Of a DNA stretch of 64,000 nt, positions 7,410 through 15,725 are shown piece by piece. This DNA comes from Nocardia brasiliensis NBRC 14402 (GTDB taxonomy: Bacteria; Actinomycetota; Actinomycetes; Mycobacteriales; Mycobacteriaceae): positions 1 to 64,000 of the forward strand of contig NZ_BAFT02000080.1 of NCBI RefSeq assembly GCF_000308475.2. Reading direction: 5' to 3'. The notes beneath the pieces were generated by a model that saw nothing but the letters and a program-made list of their open reading frames with translations, was not told the DNA's origin and did no database searches. The position numbers and the translations under genes are program-made. How positions within the stretch are numbered: the first letter of the stretch is position 1; every line of letters begins with the position of its first letter.

Positions 7410-8630
7410 ATGAACTGTAAGACCGCATCGACAACGTCGGTCCTGGTGTCCGGGGCGAGCATCGCCGGTCTCGTCGTCGCGTTCTGGCTGCACCGCTACG
7501 GGTTCGCGGTGACCGTGGTGGAGAAGTCGGCCGCAGTGCGCAGCGGCGGATACCCGATCGACGTGCGAGGCACCGCGGTGGAGGTCGCGCGCCGGATGGG
7601 AATCCTGCCGCAGCTGCAGCGGGCGCATATCGAGTCGCGCCGGTTGACCTTTCGCAACGCCGACGGGACGACCGCGGCGGTGGTGCACCCGCAGGCGGTG
7701 GTCGGCGGGGTCGGGGGGCGTGACCTCGAGGTCTCACGCGGAGACCTGTCGAAAGCCATGTACGCGAAGGTCCGTGACGACGTGGAGTTCGTGTTCGACG
7801 ACTCCGTCGCCACGCTCACCGAACAGGGGCACGGCGTCGACGTCACCTTCTGCAGCGGCGTCCAGCGCAGTTTCGACCTGGTCCTGGGTGCCGACGGATT
7901 ACATTCGCGGATAAGGGAACTCGTGTTCGGGCCCGCGGAACAGTACCACCGCTACCTGGGCTACTGCTTCGCCATCTTCACCATGCCCAACACATTCGGC
8001 CTCTCACACGAAGCGGTCATCTGGAACACGCCGGGACGCGGTGCTGCGCTCTACGCGGTCGAAGACAGCAACGAACTACACGCCTTCCTCAATTTCGCGC
8101 ACCCGATACCGCCGAGCGCGGTCCTGCGCGACCCCGCGGCGCAGAGTGAGCTCGTCGCAGCCACTTTCGCGAACGACGGATGGGAGGTCCCGGCCATGGT
8201 CGCGGCATTGCGCGACGCGCCCGATGCCTTCTTCGACACGGTGAGCCAGGTGCGTATGCCGTGGTGGACTCGCGGGCGATACGCCTTGCTCGGCGATGCC
8301 GCGCACGCCCCGTCGTTCCTGACCGGGCAAGGTTCCAGCCTCGCTCTCGTCGGCGCCTATATGCTCGCCCACTCCCTGGCCGCCCACCACGACCACACCG
8401 CGGCTTTCGCCGCTTACGAGCGCGGCCTACGCGGTTTCGTGGAACAGAACCAGGCCCTGGTCGGCGCGGGCGACGCCGCCCTCTTCCCCACCACCGCCGA
8501 AGCTCTGGCGAAACGCAATACCAGACTCCGCGGCCTCAGCACCTTGCCCCCGCAAACCGCCCGCTCCGCGCATACTGCCCTGACCCTGCCCGAACCCCTT
8601 CCCCGCCAACCGATCACCACACCTCGATGA
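7410..8630 (+). CDS. TetX-like FAD-dependent monooxygenase
   Basis: A 406-residue flavin monooxygenase. The N-terminus has a modified Rossmann motif, VLVSGASIAGLVVAFWLHR (GxSxxG, as in several TetX/RebC-like enzymes), then the substrate-pocket segment GGYPIDVRG. The second FAD motif is YALLGDAAHAPSFLTGQGSS. The C-terminal tail is basic and Pro/Thr-rich. AGGAG sits seven bases before the ATG and the gap to the MFS exporter is only 24 bp, so the two are co-transcribed. Together with the divergent TetR gene this is a resistance or detoxification cassette. TetX-type enzymes can inactivate tetracyclines or hydroxylate polyketides; no specific substrate is claimed. Confidence 0.87.
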   Translation: MNCKTASTTSVLVSGASIAGLVVAFWLHRYGFAVTVVEKSAAVRSGGYPIDVRGTAVEVARRMGILPQLQRAHIESRRLTFRNADGTTAAVVHPQAVVGGVGGRDLEVSRGDLSKAMYAKVRDDVEFVFDDSVATLTEQGHGVDVTFCSGVQRSFDLVLGADGLHSRIRELVFGPAEQYHRYLGYCFAIFTMPNTFGLSHEAVIWNTPGRGAALYAVEDSNELHAFLNFAHPIPPSAVLRDPAAQSELVAATFANDGWEVPAMVAALRDAPDAFFDTVSQVRMPWWTRGRYALLGDAAHAPSFLTGQGSSLALVGAYMLAHSLAAHHDHTAAFAAYERGLRGFVEQNQALVGAGDAALFPTTAEALAKRNTRLRGLSTLPPQTARSAHTALTLPEPLPRQPITTPR

Positions 8631-8654
8631 GCGACGCACGGTCTTCGGCGCCGT

Positions 8655-9395
8655 TCACCGGACGACGACGCTCGTGGTCGTGACCGTAACCGGAGGTGGA
8701 GGTTTGGAGCCGGGCTCGTCGAGGATGTTGTAAGGGTTCATGGTCATGATGAAAACCAGGATCGCGAACAGCACCAAGGCGATCGGGATGATGACGCGAT
8801 TGCGCTTCTGCTGCCGGATTTGGGCCGGAGACAGTGGCCGCTGCACCGACGGGGGCGGGGGCGGCACTCGAACCGGCGGTGGCGAATTCGGGACCGGCAC
8901 CGGATAGCGCGACTCGGTCAGCAGTGCCGGAAGTATCCGGTCGAGCGTGCCCAGTTGGATCCGCAGCACCTCGGATTGGAGCAGCTCCAGCATCTCGCTG
9001 CGCGACAGGCGATCTCGGAGCGCCTGTGCGGCGGCCGCACCGTCGTCGGCGACCAGGCCGAGCGCGACGACACCGACCGGAATCGGCCACAGGTGATATC
9101 GGTAGGCCAACCGCCAAGCGACGCCGAGAGCGGTGGCACAGGTATCCGTGAGTTCGACGTTCGACCACGTCGCGGTGCCGCCGCGGGCCGGGTCCAGGAC
9201 GAGTTTGCGCGTGATCGCCGCAATGTCACCGACGTCCAACCAGATCCGCGACCAACCGGTGGACATGTCCGCGCGCATCAGCGCGACGAGCAGCTCACGC
9301 GTATCCACCGGGTGCGGCCGTGCCTGCGTCCACGCCTCCCGCAGCGCGGCGATCACGGTGTCGTGCAACGCCACACCGACGAGCACCTCGGTCAC
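8655..9395 (-). CDS. Membrane-anchored protein with Clp_N-like domain
   Basis: A 246-residue protein of unknown function. Residues about 5-140 are helical and resemble the substrate-recruiting N-terminal repeat of Clp ATPases (HDTVIAALREAWTQA followed by TRELLVALMRAD). There is no AAA+ ATPase domain. A proline-rich linker follows at about 165-185, then one membrane segment at about 197-215 (IPIALVLFAILVFIMTM) and a short Pro/Thr/Val-rich tail. It is likely anchored with the Clp-like domain in the cytoplasm. It is convergent with the monooxygenase and 147 bp from the MMPL gene, whose stop it faces tail-to-head; no operon is obvious. It could be an adaptor or peptide-binding protein. Confidence 0.6.
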   Translation of the reverse strand: MTEVLVGVALHDTVIAALREAWTQARPHPVDTRELLVALMRADMSTGWSRIWLDVGDIAAITRKLVLDPARGGTATWSNVELTDTCATALGVAWRLAYRYHLWPIPVGVVALGLVADDGAAAAQALRDRLSRSEMLELLQSEVLRIQLGTLDRILPALLTESRYPVPVPNSPPPVRVPPPPPSVQRPLSPAQIRQQKRNRVIIPIALVLFAILVFIMTMNPYNILDEPGSKPPPPVTVTTTSVVVR

Positions 9396-9542
9396 CGCGC
9401 GTTCCCCACCTCTGTCGCCCCTGCACTCCGAACCTCACATCGTAGGAGTTGACCCGCCCAGGGGCGCGCCCACGGTTTCAGGGGCACTGCAACCACGAGC
9501 GCGGGGTCCGCCGTGCTCGTTACGAACCGAAAAGGCCGTGGC

Positions 9543-12500
9543 TCAGGACATTTCCGCGTGTTCATCGATGTCGAAGCCCAGGCGGACGTCGTGGTCGACC
9601 TGGCTGCCGGTGATGGTGACCTGACCGGTCACCAGCGGGTAGCCCCGGGCCTCGACGGTGTAGTCGCCCTCCGGCAGGTCGGCCACCGCGTAGCGGCCGT
9701 CCTCGTCGGTGTGGGCGGTGCCGACAATCGTGCCGGACCAGTCGAGCACGGTGATCCGGGCGTCGTACACCGCGCGGCCGTTCGCGCGCACCGTGCCCCA
9801 CAGCATCGCCATCGGCGCGAGTTCGACGTCGAAACGCAAACGGCCGCTCTCGGGTACGGTCAGCGTCGTCGCGGTGGGCCGCATCCGAGCGGCGACCGCC
9901 ACCAGCGTGTAGGTTCCGGCCAGCACGCCCTTGCAGGCGTAGCCGCCGTCCGCCGCGCTGACCGCCACCCCGACCACCTCGCCGCGCAGGTCGGTCACGG
10001 TGATCGTGGCCTGCGCCACCGGCTCGCGAGCGGCGGTGCGCACCACACCGGACAGTTCGCCGGACCCCTGCAGCGTGACGTCGACGTGGTGCGCACCGCC
10101 CTCGGCGACAGTGACATTCACGGCGGCGGGTTGATGCCGATTCGCGGAGACGATCAGGACGTACCCGCCCGGCGCGGGCGGCTCGATCGCGTAGTTGCCG
10201 TCGCCATCCGCCGACGCCCGCGAAACCTGTTGTCCACGTTGGTCGATCAGAGTCAGGGCCGCGTCCGGCACCGGATACCCGTCGTCGCGGCACACCCGCC
10301 CGAAGATCGTGCGCCCGCTCGACGCGACGAACTGTCCACTTTCCACGTCCGGCAGTTGCTGCACCGCAACGGTATTCACCGCGACGAGGGCAGGCGCCGG
10401 TTCGGCCCCGACCGGCTCGAGCTCGGCCGCACCGGACCGCTTGCGCGGCAACGCGCGCAGCTTCGCCCCCTCGACATCGATGTCGGGCAGGATGCGGTCG
10501 AGCCACTTCGGCATCCACCACGACGCCTTTCCCATGATCGCCAGCAGGGCCGGCACCAGCACCATGCGCACCACGAAGGCGTCGATGGCGACGCCGGCCG
10601 CGAGCGCGAATCCCATGGATTTCGCGGTCACGTCGGTTTCCAGCAGGAAGGAACCGAAGACAGAGATCATGATGATCGCCGCCGAGGTGACCACGCGCGC
10701 GCCGTGGTGGTACCCGGCGATCATGGCGTCGCGCGGCGACTTGCCGTGCACGAATTCCTCGCGCATGCGGGTCACCAGGAACACCTGGTAGTCCATGGCG
10801 AGGCCGAATACCAAGCCGATCAACATGATCGGCAGGAAGCTGACGATCGGCTGCGGATCGGCGATCAGGCCGAAGGTGCCCTCCTGGAAGATCAGGACGG
10901 TGGCGCCGAAGGTGGCCGCCATCGAGAGCAGGAAGCCGAGCGCCGCGGTGAGCGGGACCAGGATGGACCGGAACACCAGGATCAGCAGCACGAACGCCGC
11001 CCCCGCGACGATCGCCAGGTAGGGCACGATCTTGCCGAGCAGGACGTGGTCCATGTCGGCGTAGATGGCGGTGGTGCCGGTGATGCCGTATCGGATGCCG
11101 TAGCGCTCGCTCAGTTCGCCTTCGGCGGCGCGCGCATCACGCACCAGATCCTTGGTGTCCTGATCGTTCGGACCCGATTTCGGCACCCCGCTCAGCATCG
11201 CACCCAGCCCGTTCGCGCTGAATTGCGGTGTGGTGACGTAATCCATCTCGGGGAACTCCGCGAGCCGGTCGCGCAGCGCGGTGACCGCGGCCTTGCGCTC
11301 GCCTTCCGGCACCTGCTCCAGGTCGGCGGCCACAGTGAGAACGCCGTTGCTCCCCTCGCCGAAGCCGTTGGTCCGGATATCGTAGGCCTGCCGAGCCGTG
11401 GACTCGGTGGGCAGGCTGTCCTCGCCGGGCAAGCCCAACTGCAACTGGAGCGCGGGCATCGCGAGCGCCGCCAACGCGGCCACCGCGACGATCAGCGCGA
11501 GCCACGGCCGCTTGCCGATCAGTCGGCCGACCCGCATGCCGTTGGTGACGGAGGTGTCGTCCTCAGGGTCGTGTCGCGCGACCAGCGGCAGCTTCGGCTT
11601 GAACAGGAAACGCCCGAAAGCGCCGAGCAGCGCGGGCATCAGCGTGATCGCGGTGAGGACGGCGAAGAACGCGGCCACGGCACCGCCGAGACCCATGAAC
11701 GTCAGGAAGTTCACCCCGACGATGCTCAGCGCGCCCAGCGCAACGATGACGGTGAGCCCGGCGAACACCACCGCCGATCCGGCCGTACCCACCGAAATGC
11801 CCGCCGCTTCTTCCGGATTCGCCGCGACGCGTAATTCGTGCTTGTACCGGGAGACGATGAACAGCGCATAGTCGATCGACAGCGCGATACCGATCATCGA
11901 TGCCAGGAACGTCGTGAAACTCGGCACCTCGACGACCGCGGTGCTCAGCGAGATCACCAGCATCGCGGCGCCAAGGCCGACTATGGCGGTGACGATCGGC
12001 ACGAAAGCCGCCATGATGGCGCCGAACGCGATCACCATGACGACCAGCGCCACCCCCATGCCGATCAGCTCGGCCTGCCCACTGGGCTGTTCCTGTTCGC
12101 GGGCGATGGACCCGCCGAGTTCGACCACCAATCCGCGCGCCCGGGCCGGGTCGGCCACGGTGTAGGCAAGCTGCCGCTGCTCGTCGGTGATGTCCATCGA
12201 GGAGGCGATGTCGAACGGCACCGTGAGCACTGCGACAGTCGCCGGAGCGTCCTTGCTCAGCACATTGAGCGGAGCGCCCGCGCATGCCGCGGGGTCGGCG
12301 GTGGTCAGACAGCCCATCGCCTGGGTGGCCGCGACCGGGTTCTGCAAAGCCGCCCCGGCCTTTTCGGCGACGAGCCGGTGCCGGTCGTCCCCGACCACCA
12401 GCGCCCGCAGATCGGTGATCAGCGCGTCGATGGCGGCACTGTTGTCCTTGTCGGTCAGCTTCGTCCCGGCGGGCGCCGCGAGCACGTAGGTACCGCTGAC

Positions 12501-12722
12501 CGCGTCGATGCCGAACTGCGCGGACATGCCCGGAAACTGCTTGTCCAGAATCTCGGTCGCGCGTTCCGACGGCAGCGCCGGCATGCTGAACTCGTCGCTC
12601 ATCGACTTGCTCAGCAGGTGCGAACCGGCGCCGAGCGCACCGAGGAGTACCAGCCATAGCGGCAGCACGATCCACTTGCGGCGGAAGGCGAACTTTCCCC
12701 ATTTATAGAGGTATACGGACAC
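9543..12722 (-). CDS. MMPL transporter with C-terminal carboxypeptidase-regulatory repeats
   Basis: A 1059-residue RND/MMPL-type inner-membrane transporter, a family that moves lipids across the mycolate-containing envelope. The GTG at 12722 (MSVYLYKWGKFAFRRKW) has GGAG nine bases before it; open sequence further upstream to 12869 has no family similarity. There is one membrane segment at about 20, a large periplasmic loop, five to six segments, a second loop, and a second membrane bundle ending near residue 745. Unlike most MMPLs the protein continues: from about residue 800 there are three tandem transthyretin-like carboxypeptidase-regulatory domains, each about 80 residues (GRVCRDDGYPVPDAALTLID, then GVVRTAAREPVAQATITVTD, then GTVRANGRAVYDARITVLD). 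A TetR gene lies upstream on the same strand. Substrate unknown. Confidence 0.88.
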   Translation of the reverse strand: MSVYLYKWGKFAFRRKWIVLPLWLVLLGALGAGSHLLSKSMSDEFSMPALPSERATEILDKQFPGMSAQFGIDAVSGTYVLAAPAGTKLTDKDNSAAIDALITDLRALVVGDDRHRLVAEKAGAALQNPVAATQAMGCLTTADPAACAGAPLNVLSKDAPATVAVLTVPFDIASSMDITDEQRQLAYTVADPARARGLVVELGGSIAREQEQPSGQAELIGMGVALVVMVIAFGAIMAAFVPIVTAIVGLGAAMLVISLSTAVVEVPSFTTFLASMIGIALSIDYALFIVSRYKHELRVAANPEEAAGISVGTAGSAVVFAGLTVIVALGALSIVGVNFLTFMGLGGAVAAFFAVLTAITLMPALLGAFGRFLFKPKLPLVARHDPEDDTSVTNGMRVGRLIGKRPWLALIVAVAALAALAMPALQLQLGLPGEDSLPTESTARQAYDIRTNGFGEGSNGVLTVAADLEQVPEGERKAAVTALRDRLAEFPEMDYVTTPQFSANGLGAMLSGVPKSGPNDQDTKDLVRDARAAEGELSERYGIRYGITGTTAIYADMDHVLLGKIVPYLAIVAGAAFVLLILVFRSILVPLTAALGFLLSMAATFGATVLIFQEGTFGLIADPQPIVSFLPIMLIGLVFGLAMDYQVFLVTRMREEFVHGKSPRDAMIAGYHHGARVVTSAAIIMISVFGSFLLETDVTAKSMGFALAAGVAIDAFVVRMVLVPALLAIMGKASWWMPKWLDRILPDIDVEGAKLRALPRKRSGAAELEPVGAEPAPALVAVNTVAVQQLPDVESGQFVASSGRTIFGRVCRDDGYPVPDAALTLIDQRGQQVSRASADGDGNYAIEPPAPGGYVLIVSANRHQPAAVNVTVAEGGAHHVDVTLQGSGELSGVVRTAAREPVAQATITVTDLRGEVVGVAVSAADGGYACKGVLAGTYTLVAVAARMRPTATTLTVPESGRLRFDVELAPMAMLWGTVRANGRAVYDARITVLDWSGTIVGTAHTDEDGRYAVADLPEGDYTVEARGYPLVTGQVTITGSQVDHDVRLGFDIDEHAEMS

Positions 12723-12985
12723 GAACGGGCTCTCCTCGAGGTAACCGGGTTGTGCTGAGATCAGGGCCCGTACAGCACCTTCGCGGCCCGCTTGCATGCG
12801 AACAGCTCCCCGCGCCGTCCTTCTACCTACCGCACGGTAGGCGTGGCATGGACGTAAGCGGAGGAGCAACCTCTAGTACGGCCGATGTTTTATCAGATCT
12901 CATCGCCGATGTCAGCATTTCGGTCTATTCAGTCGAAAAGTCCCGGCGTGTCATAGTTTCCTGGCGCGGCGGCCACCGCCTCGCG

Positions 12986-13582
12986 TCACGGCCGGTCCGC
13001 GGACGCTCGATTCGTCGCGGGGAGGAGGGCTTTCAGCGCGATCGACAGGTGCGCGCGCGCCTGCTCGGTGCTGAGTTCGCCGGAGAGCCAGCGCGCGGAC
13101 AGGCCGTCGGTCAGCGCGGTGACGATGAGCCCCATGGCTTTCGGATCCACGGACTGCGGCACATCCCCCGCCGCCTGCGCCAGCCTGATCGCGTCGGCGA
13201 TCTCCGCGTCCCATTGCCGCGAGGTCGTGGCCAGCGGTGCCCGCAGCGGCGTTTCGAAGACCGCCGACGCCCGTAATTCGTGCCAGACCAACGCGTTCTC
13301 GAACACCTCGGGCTCGTCCTGGATGTCGGCGAGCGCGTGCGCGTGCAGCCGGTCCAGCGGGGAATCCGATACCTCACTGGCGGTGCCGGATTCGCGGGCC
13401 CGGTCGTTGATATAGGTCAGCGCGGCGGCGAGCAGGCCGTCCCGATCCTTGAAGTAGTAGTAGAGCAGGCCGGGCGAGACGCCCGCGACCTCGGCGACAT
13501 CGTGTACGCGCAGCCCCCGCACACCCCGCTCGGCGATCGCCTTGGCACTCGCCCGCAGGATCGCTTCGCGTCGGCTCGCCAT
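12986..13582 (-). CDS. TetR regulator, AguR-like, of agmatine catabolism
   Basis: A 198-residue TetR repressor. The start is the ATG at 13582 (MASRREAILRASAKAIAERG); upstream open sequence has no similarity. The helix-turn-helix is VHDVAEVAGVSPGLLYYYFK. It lies just downstream of the agmatine deiminase gene on the same strand, but with its own palindromic site at 13632-13645. Matching palindromes precede the amidase/deiminase pair and the permease, so it most likely represses all three, as the TetR-family AguR does for aguBA in Pseudomonas aeruginosa (known). Autoregulation is inferred from the site. The inducer is probably agmatine or N-carbamoylputrescine. Confidence 0.85.
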   Translation of the reverse strand: MASRREAILRASAKAIAERGVRGLRVHDVAEVAGVSPGLLYYYFKDRDGLLAAALTYINDRARESGTASEVSDSPLDRLHAHALADIQDEPEVFENALVWHELRASAVFETPLRAPLATTSRQWDAEIADAIRLAQAAGDVPQSVDPKAMGLIVTALTDGLSARWLSGELSTEQARAHLSIALKALLPATNRASADRP

Positions 13583-13631
13583 CGCAGTTGCTCCAGTCGG
13601 TCGGCTCCGGTTCCCGAACCACCATAGTCCA

Positions 13632-13645
13632 ACTGAACTTTCAGT
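13632..13645. promoter_or_regulatory. Agmatine regulon operator, copy 1 (TetR promoter)
   Basis: ACTGAACTTTCAGT: arms ACTGAA and TTCAGT are perfect, with a CT centre. It lies 50 bp upstream of the TetR start and overlaps the stop codon of the agmatine deiminase gene (13641-13643). The same arms occur at 15691 and 17214 with an AT-rich centre. Confidence 0.7.
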
Positions 13646-14669
13646 CGAGCACCCTCGGCTGCTGCTGGGTGATGCAGTGGATGCCGCCACCGCGGGCGAA
13701 GAACTCCCGGGCATCGACCGTGCGCACCTGCCGGCCCGGATACATCTCGGCGAGGATGCCCTGCGCCACGTCGTCGTTGGGATCGCCGAAGCCGCAGGCG
13801 ATTACGCCGTCATTGACGACGAGGTGGTTGATATAGCTGTAGTCCACCCAGCCTTCGCGGTCGCGGAGCACCTGCGGGGCAGGGAGTTCGACGACCTCCC
13901 AGGCTCGGCCGTCGGCATCGGTGGTGTCCGGCAGCAGTGCCAGCAGCTCGCGGGTCACCGCCCAGTCCGGGTGCGCGGTGTCGTGCTGGGCATGCACCAG
14001 CAAGGTTCCGGGTGCGGGAATCGCGGCGACGATATCGACGTGCCCGCGGGTGCCGTGCTGTTCGTTGTCCCGGGTCAGGCCGCGCGGCAGCCAGATGACG
14101 TGCCGCGCACCGATGGTGCGCGCCAATTCGGCTTCGACTGCGGCCTTGTCGAGCCCCGGATTGCGCATCGGATCGAGTTGCACCGTCTCGGTGACCAATA
14201 CGGTGCCCAGCCCGTCGACCTGGATACCGCCGCCCTCGTTGACCAGCCTCGAGCCGACCGTTTCGGCGCCCGCCGCACGGGCGACCGTCGCACCGATCTC
14301 GCTGTCGCGCGCCCAGTTCGCCCACTCCTGTCTGCCCCAGCCATTGAAGGTCCAGTCGACGGCGCCGAGCCTGCCGCTGTCGGCGTCGAGGACGAAGGAC
14401 GGGCCGATATCGCGCATCCAGGCGTCGTCGAGCGGCGCTTCGAGCACATCGACCATGTCCGACAGATACTTTCGAGCCGCCTGCCGATCACGCGGGTCGA
14501 CGACCATCGTGACGGGCTCGAACTCGAGAATCTCGTGCGCCACCCGCGCCCAGGCCTCGCGCGCCTCGTGCGCGGACTCTGCCGTGGCGAACACGCTCGC
14601 GCCCAGGGGCGGAAAGGCCATCCAGATCCGTTCCTGCGGTGCCGTTTCCGACGGCATCACCCAGCTCAT
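13641..14669 (-). CDS. aguA: Agmatine deiminase
   Basis: Hydrolyses agmatine to N-carbamoylputrescine and ammonia in the cytoplasm. The 342-residue product is of the PAD_porph guanidine-modifying family and normal in length. Visible marks are the substrate-site segment DDAWMRDIGPSF, the repeated pentein elements NEGGGIQVDG and RGHVDIV, and the nucleophile Cys332 in GGGIHCITQQQP at the C-terminus. The ATG at 14669 overlaps the TGA of the upstream amidase gene (ATGA), so the two are translationally coupled; ATG 14657 is a second possible start. The product of this enzyme is the substrate of that neighbour. Confidence 0.93.
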   Translation of the reverse strand: MSWVMPSETAPQERIWMAFPPLGASVFATAESAHEAREAWARVAHEILEFEPVTMVVDPRDRQAARKYLSDMVDVLEAPLDDAWMRDIGPSFVLDADSGRLGAVDWTFNGWGRQEWANWARDSEIGATVARAAGAETVGSRLVNEGGGIQVDGLGTVLVTETVQLDPMRNPGLDKAAVEAELARTIGARHVIWLPRGLTRDNEQHGTRGHVDIVAAIPAPGTLLVHAQHDTAHPDWAVTRELLALLPDTTDADGRAWEVVELPAPQVLRDREGWVDYSYINHLVVNDGVIACGFGDPNDDVAQGILAEMYPGRQVRTVDAREFFARGGGIHCITQQQPRVLD

Positions 14670-15664
14670 GACGCCCGGCTCCCGACCTGGTCCGCGCCGA
14701 AGGCGTGGTCCCGATCGACCGGCGCGGTGAGCCGGTCGTAGATATCGGGCCGGCGCGTGGTGAGGAACGGGAACAGGGCGAGCCAGTCCTTGCGCTGATC
14801 CAGGTCCAGGTCGGCGACCAGCACGGCGGCGCGGTCGCGCGGCGCTTGTGCGAGCACCCGGCCATATGGGTCGGCGATGAACGAAGAGCCGTAGAAGGTG
14901 ACACCGCCCTCGTCGCCGTACCGATTCGGCACGATCATGAAAGTGGCCGCGGTGATGGCGTTTCCGATGATGACCTGCTGCCACAGCGGCTGGGTGTCGA
15001 AGCCCGGGAACGAGGGCTCGGACCCGATCGCGGTGGGGTACACCAGGATTTCCGCGCCACCGAGCGAATACATCCGGGCCAGCTCGGGAAACCATTGGTC
15101 CCAACAGGTCGGCAGGCCGATGGCGGCACCGTCCAGCGCGGCGGGCCGATAGATCGGATAGGCGTCCTCGGCGGGGCCGGGCCGGAAGTAGGTGTCTTCG
15201 TAGTAGCCGTCGCTGATCGGGATGTGCAACTTACGGGTCCGGCCGATCAGCTCCCCGCCGGGCGAGACCAGAATCGCCGTGTTGTACCCGAGTCCATCTG
15301 TGCCCGTGTCTTTTTCGTACAGCGAGGCGTGCACCGCAACGCCGTGCGCGCGGGCCGCGCCGGCGGCGAAGGTGAACGTCGGCCCGGTCCGCAGGTCCTC
15401 GGCCGCCGCGCCGGGATTCGCCGCCGCTCGCACGTCGGCGGGATAGCGGGACAGCGTCAGTTCCGGAAGGAACACCGCACGCGCGCCCTCGGCGGCGGCC
15501 AGGCCGATACCGTCGTACAGCGTGGCGCGCAACGCCTCCGCATCCGGAACCCATTGGTGCTGAACAAGTCCGACACGCAGCGGTGTCCGGTCACTCGGCG
15601 CGACGCGCGCGTGCGACAGCGGCGGTGTCGGTGCGGTGGTAACCACGAAGGTCTGCTCGGTCAT
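14666..15664 (-). CDS. aguB: N-carbamoylputrescine amidase
   Basis: A 332-residue carbon-nitrogen hydrolase that releases CO2 and ammonia from N-carbamoylputrescine to give putrescine. The nitrilase-fold catalytic triad is visible: Glu68 in FLPEL, Lys145 in RKLHIP, and the nucleophile Cys187 in PTCWDQWFPE, the last being the typical form in AguB proteins. An N-terminal stretch of about 28 residues precedes the fold. It is the first gene of a two-gene operon with the agmatine deiminase (4-bp overlap). Its promoter carries the palindrome at 15691-15704, so it is probably repressed by the adjacent TetR protein. Confidence 0.92.
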   Translation of the reverse strand: MTEQTFVVTTAPTPPLSHARVAPSDRTPLRVGLVQHQWVPDAEALRATLYDGIGLAAAEGARAVFLPELTLSRYPADVRAAANPGAAAEDLRTGPTFTFAAGAARAHGVAVHASLYEKDTGTDGLGYNTAILVSPGGELIGRTRKLHIPISDGYYEDTYFRPGPAEDAYPIYRPAALDGAAIGLPTCWDQWFPELARMYSLGGAEILVYPTAIGSEPSFPGFDTQPLWQQVIIGNAITAATFMIVPNRYGDEGGVTFYGSSFIADPYGRVLAQAPRDRAAVLVADLDLDQRKDWLALFPFLTTRRPDIYDRLTAPVDRDHAFGADQVGSRAS

Positions 15665-15690
15665 TACTACCTGCCTTCTCGAGATGCATA

Positions 15691-15704
15691 ACTGAATATT
15701 CAGT
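15691..15704. promoter_or_regulatory. Agmatine regulon operator, copy 2 (aguBA promoter)
   Basis: A perfect 14-bp palindrome, ACTGAATATTCAGT, 27 bp upstream of the amidase start at 15664. It is identical to the copy in front of the permease gene. Its place between a stop (15726, permease) and a start fits a repressor site over the promoter. Confidence 0.82.
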
Positions 15705-15725
15705 CAAGATTGCTGGGACGGAAAT

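Noticed and set aside
9513..11834. Very long plus-strand open frame opposite the MMPL gene
   Set aside because: It is a GC-driven antisense frame: composition rich in Arg/His/Gly with no family similarity, while the minus strand has a full MMPL protein.
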